Assembly: GCF_028554725.1 (NCBI RefSeq)
Contig: NC_071670.1
Location: 50,953,501-51,017,500 of the forward strand
Direction: 5' to 3'
Length of the DNA: 64,000 nucleotides
Source of the DNA: Zeugodacus cucurbitae
Lineage: Eukaryota > Arthropoda > Insecta > Diptera > Tephritidae
Both the position numbers and the translations under genes were made by a program. Under the pieces are notes generated by a model. The model did no database searches. It saw only the letters and a list, made by a program, of their open reading frames with translations, and was not told where the DNA came from. How positions within the stretch are numbered: position 1 is the first letter of the stretch; every line of letters starts with the position of its first letter. Shown here piece after piece: positions 23,082 through 33,882 of this stretch.

Positions 23082-23365
23082 CCATGCTATAGAGGCACTC
23101 TTTTAAAATTCTGCCTCGATTGTAAAATTTTAAATTTGTATTATGCCCTGGTCAAAAAGTCCTATTTATGAAAGGAAATGTTTATGAAATTTAACTTCTG
23201 TAGCCAATTCAAGAGTTCGAGATATGTAGAACTTCGAGTTAAGGAGGATTTACTTATGGAAGGAAATTTGTATGAAATTTGTATTCTAAACGCTATTGTC
23301 CATTCGAAAGTTCGAGTTATGAAGATCTTCGAGTTATGGAAGTTCGTGTTAAGGAAGTTCCACTG

Positions 23366-25599
23366 TAGATGGAATTGCATTATAACCACAGCCACTTCTC
23401 ATATAAGAGTTATGTTCGAAACTACTAAAGGAAATCCTAAAAAAAACTTTATTTAAAATTTAGGTTTTATTTTATTTCTTCAAAACTTATATAGTTGAAA
23501 AGCCATACCTCATAAACTCTTTGATAGCTAAAATTCCGTTCATTTACATCATGGTCTATGACAGGTATTTAAAAATCTGTGATACCCGTTCTACAAGCCT
23601 ACTTCCACTATAATCGCCATCTGCTTTTTTTCTTTACAATAGGTAATTCAAAACTAAATAGATATATCGCTCCTCATTTATGCAGCCTAAGCTAAAATTC
23701 ATCTATATTTTTTTTAACTTTCCTTAACATCCCTTTATAAGAATCGATTATCGTAATAGAAAATGGTGAACAGATTTCGCTAAACATTAGCTATAATATA
23801 AACGTGATATAAGATTCACATTATAGTGAAATATCCAAAAAGTCGAATGTATTTTGTTTTGCAAATTATATTTTATATTAAATTATATAAGAATTTAAAA
23901 AGTTTTATTTTTAATTATTTATTTTTTAACCGAATTTTACTAAAAATTTTTAATTATTTATTCAAACTCACTTTCAATAAATGCATATTAAGAGATCATT
24001 TAAAGTTATATTCATACCAATCTACATATATTTATATGCATACATACGCACTATATATTGGCACTGTATATTTTCAGATGTATTTATTTACCAGATTTAG
24101 TCTATTTTTACCACTTATTGCCATTTTGTTGTAAATGAAAATATAAAAAAAAATACAGATTCGAAACTTACAATTTAACAACAGTTACTGGTGCTTACTA
24201 TATAAATATTCCTGTGATTTATGCGCAAATAGCATACAACACGAACGGATTTCACAGTAGATAAATCTCAATAAAAATTGAATTTTAGATGGTTATTTAG
24301 TTATTTATTTATTTAGGTTTTAATTTAATTCTAAATTGTTTTTAATAAACCGGCAGTGGTGACACATGAATTCGATAGCGGAAATTTAAATGAAATTTGA
24401 CACAAATGTTGCAACAGTTACAATTCAGGAAAAAATAAATAAACCGAAATTTAATAGCATAAAAATAAATATTAAATATTTAGGATGTATATAAAAGTTT
24501 GTAGTCAACAAAATAGAGGAAATATTTTTTGATAATTTAGCAAAAATTTAAACGAGGAAATTATTTCTTGCAGCTGAGTGAAGTCGGTAAGTTAATATTT
24601 ATTTAATTTAGTTTTAATCTTATTACTAATAAAATACACTATTTAATTGAAAAAGTTTAAAAAGAGTTGCCAGGTTGTTTAAAATAGTTTTTAAATTTAT
24701 AAATATAAAAAAAAAAAATTTAAATTTAAACTGAAAATAATTTAACAGAGTTACCAGCTCTTTATAATATTGAATTCAATAAAATTGTAGAGAAATATTA
24801 ATTTTTATAAAATAAATATCAAACCAAAGAGCTTTCAAAAGCTTTTTTATACCTCAGAGCTTTTAGAGCTTATTAAACTTTTAAAGTTATATCTAAAATA
24901 ATACTTATTAAGGCGCTATAATATTTTGGATATGTAAAAAAATCGGCTTAAGTGAAGTATTCAAGTTATTACTACCAACTTCAAGTCTTTTTTATACTTC
25001 AACAATTTCTACGAATCAAAAGCTCTAAATTGCAATAAAATAAAGACGAAGTAAATATTCAAACTCTTACTAGAAATTATGATATTTGCTTTAACATAAG
25101 CTGACTTAAGCTACTTTAACATATTGCCTTGTAAATGAAAGCTTAAGTAAATTCAAAATAGTTCAAATTAAGCTTTTAAACGTCAATTGAAAGCAAAAAA
25201 TGCCTTTTACCAACGTAATTTACATAATATTCAGTTAATTCATTCAGTACGAATATTATAAACCAAATAACAGCAAAATTTAGTTAGATTGCTTGTAAAA
25301 TGTAGAAAACAAAATTACTTACAAATTAGTTAATGTTGTACAAATCAATATAACGTTTTGTATAAAACATTTATTTAAATATTATTAAGCCTATTCAGCA
25401 CTTATTAAATAATTTACAAATAGATTATTATTTTTTATACATAATAATCATGCTTGTTTGTACACTTAGGGACAATAGTAGACATACATCTTTCGCAAAA
25501 TTTGTTTGGCAATAAGTACTGGTTTGGTTGAAAGTTATTTTATTGTAAGAGGCAGAGTTATACTATATACGTAAAAACATAAAATTTTAAAACAACTAA
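23366..25599. other. very AT-rich sequence, no gene
   Basis: AT-rich throughout. AGAGTTGCCAGGT (24664) and AGAGTTACCAGCT (24748) recall the GGGTTGCCAC unit of 45826-46170 but are too short to call. Open frames such as 23826-24134 are pure AT-composition artefacts. Confidence 0.4.
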
Positions 25600-26045
25600 A
25601 AATTTCGAAAACAATAATAAGTTTATATAATATTTTCCAAAAAAAAAATTTTTTTGAAAAAATCTGAAAGCTTTTTTTTTTAATTCTGAGAGGAAGAGAT
25701 ATACATGTTAAAACATAAAATTGGAATATAACTACAAATTAAAAAAATAATAATAAATTTATATAATTTTTTCCAAAAAAATTTTTTTTTTCAAAATTAT
25801 TATTTTTTTAAATATATTTATATAATTTTTATAATTTTTTCCAAAAAATTTTTTATTTTCAAAAATAATTTTTTTTTTCAAAACTATTTTTTTTCAAAAT
25901 TATTATTTTTTTAAATAAAATAATAAATTCATATAACTTTTATAATTTTTTCCAAAAAATTTTTTATTTTCAAAAATAATTTTTTTTTTTTTCAAAACTA
26001 TTTTTTTTTCAAAAATAATTTTTTTTTTATTTTTCATATTTTTTT
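25600..26045. repeat. A/T-only tandem-like block with poly(A)/poly(T) stems
   Basis: Repeating words TTTTTTCCAAAAAATTTTTTATTTTCAAAAA recur at roughly 25749, 25838 and 25946 with a period near 100 bp, diluted by long T runs. TTCC/AAAA alternation makes many potential small stems. Likely satellite-like or scaffold-type low-complexity DNA; no coding content. Confidence 0.65.
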
Positions 26046-27323
26046 TTTAATACTTACACCATTTAAACCCCTAAAAATCACACTTATTAAACGTCTACAA
26101 ACTTTTTACTTCCAGTGTCCACACATCCACAGCATACCTACAGGCGCATTCGGTTTTTACGAGCACAAAATTATTGAAACAAATTTGCATAAATACATGT
26201 ATGGCGAGTGCATTTCATTTTAATGCGAATAATTCATGTGATTGAGGCAATGAATGACATTACGAATATTGTGCAAAATGTCAATTTTATTATGTGTACA
26301 CATTGATTGGCGCATGTATGTGTCAGTCTGAGTAGGTGTGTGTATGTGTGTGTTTGCGAAATAACAATGTTTCTGGCTGTTACATTAATTGGCAACTACA
26401 AAATAATGGAGCATAAATATAAATGCCACTCAAGCAAATACAATAATTCATAAACAAAGCAAGTTAAGTACATATTAATACAATACAAGACACACACCCA
26501 TACACACAAACTCAGATATACATTAATATATATGAACTAAATGCATTGTGCATTGACGAGTAAGCAGCATGAACCCGAGGCACTTTTCTATTCACAATTG
26601 TAATGCAGTCATGTTGAAATTTAAAAAAATTTACCAGAATTTGCATGAGAAAATAATTTTGTTTGTCATAATGGATAATGAAATATTTTGCTCATGTTTT
26701 GTGCTAAATGCATGAAAGAAAGATTTGCCATTTTGTTTGAGAAACAAACAATGGGCTTTGTTATATTTGTTAGACAGTTAGTTTGCTAAAAGAGCTTGTT
26801 AATAATTTATTTTGTTTTTCTGATCTTTATTGTTTTTGATGCTAAGCTCATTCTATATTACGAAAACAAAATCCAATAAAACTCAATATAATATAGCGAG
26901 AGGAATGACCAAAATATATGCGTAAGTTGAGAGAGTGATATTGTTGTTGTGGTGAAACTGAGCTTAAGATCCCAAAAACCGTCACAAATAAAAATATTTT
27001 GAAAGGTTTGGAGAGGCCTTATACGATCCCAAAGATTTGAATAGATTCTCTCAAATACCAGCACAGAACACATGGACTAACCTGAAACTGAGTGGTATTT
27101 ACATATATGGACCCCTCAGCATTATTTCTGAATACTCAAAGAGAGTAATATACTGGGACAAACCTAACTGGAGCGAGTACGGATATATATTCTATTATAT
27201 AGTATATTTAAATAATCCTATGATAGTTTCTACAGCACCAAAGGTTAAATATAGCAGAGAAATAAACAAACATCTCTCAAAATATATAAGAAAAATATAA
27301 AAACTCACGAAATATTTTATAGA
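26046..27323. other. unique non-coding sequence
   Basis: Carries a copy of the 19-bp motif at 26130-26148 (CAGCATACCTACAGGCGCA) and a GT-rich tract near 26330-26352. The 27037-27300 (+) open frame has no domain. Confidence 0.4.
26130..26148 (+). other. copy of the dispersed 19-bp motif
   Basis: CAGCATACCTACAGGCGCA keeps both halves (CAGCATAC and AGGCGCA) and differs only in the middle, the same place where the copy at 52844 differs. Confidence 0.5.
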
Positions 27324-27719
27324 GTTCTTCCAGGTTCAAATCCAGAAGTAAGAACCCTCGAGACTTTTCATATTGATTCCCACCCAGTTTATATTATAAT
27401 TTATTGAGAATAAATCCAAAATCTAATCTCAACGGTTGAATCTCAGGGATCTTCAGTCCTTCCAGGTTCAAATCCAGAAATAAGAACCCTCGAGACTTTT
27501 CATATAGATTTCCTCCCAGTTTAGATATAATTTATTGAGAATAAATCCCAAATCTAATCTCAACAGTTGAATCTCAGGGATCTTCAGTCCTTCCAGGTTC
27601 AAATCCAGAAATAAGAACCCTCGAGACTTTTCATATTGTTTCCCACCGAGTTGAGATATAATCTAATGATAAAAAATCGCAAATCTAATCTCATGGGTTG
27701 AATCTCAGGGATCTTCAAA
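27324..27719 (+). repeat. tandem repeat, three copies of a 131-132 bp unit
   Basis: CCAGGTTCAAATCCAGAA recurs at about 27330, 27462 and 27593, and each copy continues through CCTCGAGACTTTTCATAT to GAATCTCAGGGATCTTC. Copies 1 and 2 are closest; copy 3 diverges in its second half. GGTTCAAATCC equals a tRNA B-box sequence, but no A-box or cloverleaf is nearby. Confidence 0.85.
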
Positions 27720-30700
27720 GTTAAGACCGTAATAGACATCGGATCATTGCTGACAGATAAATTTTATTATAAAGAACGCTGTTTAAAATATGTAGCTCTG
27801 ATACCAAAGAATGCCAAAAAGATTAGTAATAAAGTGCGATACTCCGGAATGTGAAATCAATACATGTGGGGTTTTCTGAAGTAGCTAAAATTCCAATTCG
27901 TTTTGAATAACCATAAACTAAACTTTGGTCTAGGTATTACTATTGTACTAAAATGTATGATATGAGAGGAGCTTAGTATCACTGAACAGAACCTGACAGT
28001 GCTTTGTACTTTTCGACGAATACCAAAAAGTCTTGTGAAAGCTCCCCGAACAACTTAACAAAGACGAGAAGAAGCTCGCCCATATATTTTACAGAGCTAA
28101 GATAGTACTGGTGCTAAGAAGAGGGCGCTCTCATACAAATTTGTTACGGAAAAATTTAAATCTCCGGCTCAGATAATTGTATATAGCATTCTCACTGTAC
28201 TTAGCAATATTCTTGTTCAAAATTTATCAGGACAATTTTAAATTATTCTTCCGCTACTCTTCAGTAAATCATAAATGTCATGCTTTTGTTATCTTCTTAC
28301 CCTTCCGTGATTCTTTACTCTGACGATTAAATAAATTTCTATTTTTTTAACCATCCAGCATTGAAAAGCTTTAACTTTAATTTCTTTATAAATATTTATG
28401 AACTTATTTGGCAATTGCATTTTCTTCGCGCACATATAATGGTATGTGTGTCAGTCATATGATTATACATGACATTATTTCGAGTGCGATTTTCGTTGCT
28501 TCTCGCACGCTTTATGCCTTCACATTCTGTTTATTTACTCATTGTCCTCCGTGTAAAATGTTCTCTTTCACTTATTTATTATTTATTTATTTGTTCGCAG
28601 TAAGGCAGTGTACAATGAGGATTCTTTTTGTGTTGTTGACCTGTAGTGTCTTTGGAACCTTTTCTTCGTACATTCTTTCGTTTAATCGCACAATTATTTG
28701 TCCAGAGAATACTCTTCACTGCACGCAACAATTCTTCATTGAATAATTGTAAGCTGTAGTTTATTTTATACATTTTTTACGTTTCTTCGCTTCTCCGCAT
28801 TTTCTTTTGTTCATTTCATTCTTATTTATTCGATTGAATTTACTGTTTTTTGTATTATTAAATCAACAAAGTTCTTATTTACTGATTGTTTGGCAATCGC
28901 TGTTGATTGTACTTGCTTCTTGGTATTGAGCATAACTGTTGTTGTAGTTGGTAATTTTTATTAATGACAGGCAATTGACTAAAAGATATTTGCAGTAAAT
29001 GGAGTTGAATTGACAAATGCATGTTGGGCTTAGAGATGTTGTCTGTTAGAAGTCAGAGAAATGGAAGAAATACTAAGAAAATATGAAATTCAATTTCATC
29101 CTAAAAGTAGGCAACATTTTTTCTTTTCAAAAACTAAACCAAATTATTGACTCTTCAAAAGCCTGTAGTAAACTATGTACAGTTGACTAAAATTTTTCAT
29201 AATAGAGCTTAAACACATTCATTTTTTGTTCTCATGAATATTCTTCAATTTCATCCGTAAAACCCAACCTCAAAGTGTTGACGCTCAATAAAAATTCTGT
29301 CATAAAAAAACTTTAAAATCAAGCCACATATCTAAAACTATAATATTAAGTGGCTTATCGCGTAAATCCTTTCACTTGCCTACTTTCTAGAAGGCCGTGT
29401 CCTTTGCTGAATGTCACCTTTGCAGTTTAGCTGCGTAGGTTGAGCTGATTTGAAGGCCATCTTAAATATTACTATTTCTTTTATGTATGCTATATATTTT
29501 TACAACCCGAGAAGTTTTTACGCACTTTTTATGAACTTGAATTTATGCATAAATTTTTCTGCGTAACTTATATAGGAAGGGCTTCTATTTTATGACGGCC
29601 ACTGAAAAAATTGTAGGCTATACATATTTTTCACCAAATTTCATTACCTAAGCATATGTTCATGCTTAGAAATGCCTTGAGAGTTAAGGGGTTGACGATA
29701 GTAGTAATAATATGCATTTACACCTTTACCAGTTGTGGGGTTGAGCTTACATATGTATATGTCAACTTGTTGATGTCGGAAGGGTTAAAAGCTATACAGA
29801 GGCTATCTATAGTATTTTCGATGTCGCGTATATGTATTTTGACAATGTGATCCTGAAGGCCTGAAGTTTAAAAGAAATATTTTCGTCCAATTGTTTCCAC
29901 TTCAAAGAGTCTTCGAAAAGTTAATAAGTTGAAATGAAATGAAAAACTCTCGAAAAATGTTCGTACGACTGTTTTTTATGATTGCAACTATGGTCCGATT
30001 CAAAACGAAATAGATAAAATTCCTTTAGAAGCCTGGGATGGAACTCCTTAAAAGTCCCCTAATGTGTCGAAAAAGTCTGATACCGACTTCCGTAAATTGA
30101 CCAGTCAACAGAGGTATTAAGGTCGAACCAAATTACCGAAAAGATCCTCATTTAGAAAGTCGTGGCTCCTTTAAATAATTTATACAATAATGGGGTATAT
30201 CCCAGCTTGGACCTCCCTTATTTTTCCACCAACTCAAATATAAATTTTCACCATTTAGGCTTAAAATATTACTACAAAACCACATGCCATACTGCATTGC
30301 CGCTTCCTCGCGCCTGCGAACTGTCATAAAAAATACAAATCATATCACAAAATGTGGCTAATAAAAACTAGAAAATATGAAATATGACGACTACTCATGC
30401 AACCACTCACACATAAATATTCACATAAATGCAAACGGTAGAATAAAATTCACTTCTCGCATAGACATGCTGTCTGCCAGCCAGCAAGCTCTCGACTACT
30501 TTTACCCCCATTTACTGTTACTCCCTACACACCACTAACTAAATTCTTTGTGTATATAGGCGATATGACAAACTGAAAACAGGAAATGGACTTATACAAT
30601 AATATATATTATTAGGTAGATCCTTCAATTTTGTGATAATATTTTCATAGAAGTAAAAAATTTGTCTCTCATACTAATTGATTTTAATAGTTATTTGGGA

Positions 30701-30782
30701 ATTTAGAGAATTATTGGTACTTTTATTCATTTAAGATACCAAACCATATTATGCTCAAAAATTGATTTCATAATTTCTAATA
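27720..30782. other. unique non-coding sequence
   Basis: No gene, TE end or tandem array recognised. Open frames at 28408-28746 (+) and 29656-29850 (+) have no domain. (ATTT)n-like runs occur at 28570-28595. Confidence 0.4.
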
Positions 30783-30887
30783 CTCCATAATCCTAATATA
30801 GCTTAGGGGAGGATTTCCGACATTTGAGGTTAGTACATCTCCTCAAATGTCGGAGATCCTCACTTAAGATATATTAAGGTTATGGAG
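30783..30887 (+). other. long near-perfect hairpin, 47-bp arms with an 11-nt loop
   Basis: Arms 30783-30829 and 30841-30887 pair over 47 positions. As RNA this gives 41 Watson-Crick pairs, 3 G-U wobbles and 3 isolated mismatches (arm positions 11, 19 and 26). The loop is TTAGTACATCT. Equal arm lengths, dispersed single mismatches and a small loop suit a microRNA-like or short-hairpin RNA precursor. A decayed foldback element is the main alternative. No tandem or dispersed copy was found elsewhere in the window. Confidence 0.6.
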
Positions 30888-30950
30888 AGAAGATTTCGAA
30901 AATATCTGGTTTAGAATTCCTAGATTTAGGAAGAACAATTTGTTTTAAGG

Positions 30951-31735
30951 TTTATACCCTCCTTGCTATAGTGATTGAATGAGTTATCTGTTTTAATGTG
31001 AAAGTTGCTGTAGGTTCCGAAAAGATGATTTGTGGAAGTGTCCATCACCACTTTTCTTAGCCCGATAGCACAACAATTAATCAAATCCAAGAGTCTGTTT
31101 CCTAAGTTACAAGTTGGTCTTAGATTTATACCCTCATTGCCATAATAATTGAATTTTCTGATTTAAACTGAAAGTTGCTGTAAGGTGCGAAAAGGTCTTT
31201 AATGAAAGTGACCACACCCACTTTTTTTTAGCTCGATAGCCCAAAATTTAATAAAATCTATGAATCTGTTTCCTGGGTTACGAAAGTTATAATCGAAGTG
31301 GGCGGTGTCACACCCATTTTCCAATATTAAAAAAAATTTTGGAATTTTTCTTTCGACATTTCTCGTTCATTTGATAGTTATTCAAACACAACCGATATAT
31401 GGGAAGTGGGCATGGTTATCACCCGATTTTCCCTTTATTTCACTGGGCTTCGTTGGTATGTCTTTCACACCACAGATGTTCCAAAATACTAAGCATTAAT
31501 TTTTTACATCTATCTTGCATTGGAGTCATTTTGTGGGCGTGGCAATGTGTCATCGTTATCTGAAATTGTAACCTGCGAACGGAAGAGGTAAACTTTCATA
31601 CAAATATCTTACTTATTACTAAGTTATGGCTCTTCCGGACAGCAGACGGACGGTAAATAGACACTCGAAATCAATTTCCCCGCTTATCCTGAGATTTTTG
31701 ATTTTTAAAACCCTATAATAGTTTCATTTGATTGC
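30951..31735 (+). repeat. dispersed fly-type repeat with an internal 174-bp direct duplication
   Basis: TTTATACCCTC starts at 30951 and again at 31125, and each is followed by GAAAGTTGCTGTA and a CGATAGC/CTGTTTCCT segment. Downstream, GTGGGCGTGGCA and GAAGTGGGCGGTG words resemble the CACGCCCAC words of the 56312-57518 repeat on the other strand. No coding capacity is convincing (31305-31499 is open but featureless). Boundaries are approximate. Confidence 0.5.
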
Positions 31736-33867
31736 ATTTCCCACAGACAAATTTTCTATAAACGAAAATATTCGAAAGAAGATTTTACATCAATATAAAA
31801 AATATTTAAAAATCCGTCAATTTAGTTTAATTTTTTAAGGCCTCCCTAATGCATACACATTCATTACAAAATGCCATTCGAAATATGGAAAATATCCAAG
31901 AGTGTGTGTGCATAGAGTTATGCTTCTCGCTCCATATAATTTAATAAGAGATGAGTAAAGGACGAGCTAGAAAAATATGTGCGAGTATAGAAAAAAGTTG
32001 GTCGAGTGAACGAGCAGTGAAATTATGTAGGCTGACAAATGTCTAACACACCGAGGCTTAAAAATATTCTAAATTTTTTGCTATTCTACTTTCAATGCTC
32101 TGCGATAACATTACGGATATATATCCGTTGAGGAGGACCAGGGCAGTGAGTAAAGTGGGTGAAGTGGGGAAATACATATGTATTTTATTTTACCTAGACG
32201 AGGGACATTGAAAATGTATTGTGCAGGTCAACATTGTTGTTGCTTGCTATTTGTAGCTAAGTGAGTTTTATAAAGCGCACCGAGTGTAATGTTGCTTTTA
32301 TTGTTGCTTTGTCATATTACTTTCACTGTAGTTTTTAGTTGTTTTTTTCTTTGCTTTATTCTTTTTTTTGTATTATATTATTATTTTTTGTGTTCGTTTT
32401 CACTGCTGTCAACGTTTTGTCCAGCTCGAAGAGATTATCCAACTGCAAGCTGGTAGTGGACACTCGCTTATTTCGGCTCACTCGTCGTCGTTGTCGTCGC
32501 TGTCATGGTCGTCTATTATTCGCAATTTTTGTGAACGTTTTCTATACGCTTTGTGTAGATTTTGTATACTCTTTATTTGCTTTTGCAAATCTTCTATTTT
32601 GATATTTCACAGTAATGCTGACTGTATCAGCTGGGATTGATGTTTTTGCTGTTTTTTTTTGTTGTTGTTTCTTTTTTTTTGGCGTATACATATGTCCAAC
32701 AGGCTTTATTCGTCCGATTTCAATGCCAACAGCGGCGACAGTGACGAGATAAAGCAAAACATTTAGCTAAAAGTATCGAGGTGGTAAAGCGGAAGGGAAG
32801 GTGAGAGAGAGGAGTATCGAAGTGAATATCCGTGTGTTTAGCTATCAAAAAAGTGCTTAAAACAACATTCAGCCCCTCAAACACTAACACAAAAAATACA
32901 ATTATTTTTGTTTTTATTGTTATTGTTGTTGTACATCTAGCACTTTTGTGGTTTGTACTGCTTTCCATTTGCAACCGAATATTCACAAATAGTCCTTGTC
33001 AAAGTAGCTAAATTTACGCGAATTTCACCAAAAGCTACACAAACACACACTCTCTAACATACTCATTACCGTTATTGTGGCGTAACAAAGGCTGTTGGCT
33101 GCCTAGTAGATATCCCATTTCTTTTATACACTTTATTTACTTGTCAACTCGCCCGTGAATATCTGGCATATCCTGCCTCGTTAGCGCTTAGCTTAATATT
33201 GTTTTTTATTGTAATTTATGAGCAGCTTGAGTAGATAATACCAGCGCTGAGAGCGAGTTGTGTGTGTGTGTGTATGTGCGTTGGCTATGAGCTCGCGCTG
33301 ATTTTGAGTAAATGCCATAAAATTTGACTGAAGTGGCGGCAGCGAATATGAGCACATTTTGCGGTAATTTATGCAGTAAAATCAGCAGGACAGCGGAGTG
33401 TGTGTAGACTAACCGGCAGGCTTTTGTTATCAAACCAAGGCAGTGTTGATGTGAAAAGGCATGGATTCTATATTACGTTTAGGTGCAGGGTGTGTTGTTG
33501 TAAAATATTTATTTATGTTGCCAAACTAATTTAAGCACTGTAGGATGGTTTGTCTTGTGATGGTATAAATATCATTTTATATCCATTGCTAGTAACTGAC
33601 CTACAACGGAGGTATTGGAATTTCACAAAGTCTTTTAAATGATAAGTGATGTGCTAGGTTACCTAATATAAGCGTATTATATCACACACCGGAGTGGAAT
33701 AGTTATTAAAGGTGCATTACCCAAATAAAGCAATGTCTGTTGTCTTAATGTTTCAGACATATGTATGGGTCTTGGAATCTATAAACTACCTCTGAAATAT
33801 TTACATTAGAATTACCATATTATTTAAGAACTGTTTTATGAAACCGAAGTTGAAGTGAATTCTAAAG
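31736..33867. other. unique non-coding sequence
   Basis: Less AT-rich at 32400-32520 and 33060-33420, with TCGTCGTCGTTGTCGTCG near 32486 and a GT run at 33257-33272. Opposite-strand open frames at 32339-32986 are mutually overlapping and show no domain. An exon cannot be excluded, but I see no support for one. Confidence 0.4.
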
Positions 33868-33882
33868 CCGCTAGATGGCGCT
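33868..33882 (+). promoter_or_regulatory. CTCF-like site
   Basis: CCGCTAGATGGCGCT fits the CTCF core (CCASYAGRKGGCRS) at 13 of 14 positions. CTCF is an insulator protein present in flies. One sequence match does not show binding, and this word also contains the palindrome CTAG-ATGGCG-CTAG-like frame that could arise in a repeat. Confidence 0.35.

Larger units (their letters stand above)
22507..23365 (-). mobile_element. pogo-like TIR element, split by a LINE insertion
   Basis: On the minus strand it begins at 23365 with CAGTGGAACTTCC, after the TA at 23366-23367, and carries the repeated ATAACTCGAA words seen in the copy at 46813-47378. It is collinear with that copy down to about 23096, is interrupted by the LINE at 22536-23081, and resumes as ATGGAGGCGAACAAAAAATAT to about 22507. 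The outer 3' end is missing. The TIR and TA target suggest the pogo/Tigger group of Tc1-mariner; no transposase is present. Confidence 0.75.

Noticed and set aside
27324..27719. tRNA gene or tRNA-derived SINE because of GGTTCAAATCC
   Set aside because: No A-box, no cloverleaf and no acceptor stem; the word is part of a 131-bp tandem unit.
32400..32640. Minus-strand TSLQLDNLFELDKTL, leucine-zipper-like
   Set aside because: Only 48 codons between stops, no start, and no supporting splice sites; probably chance.
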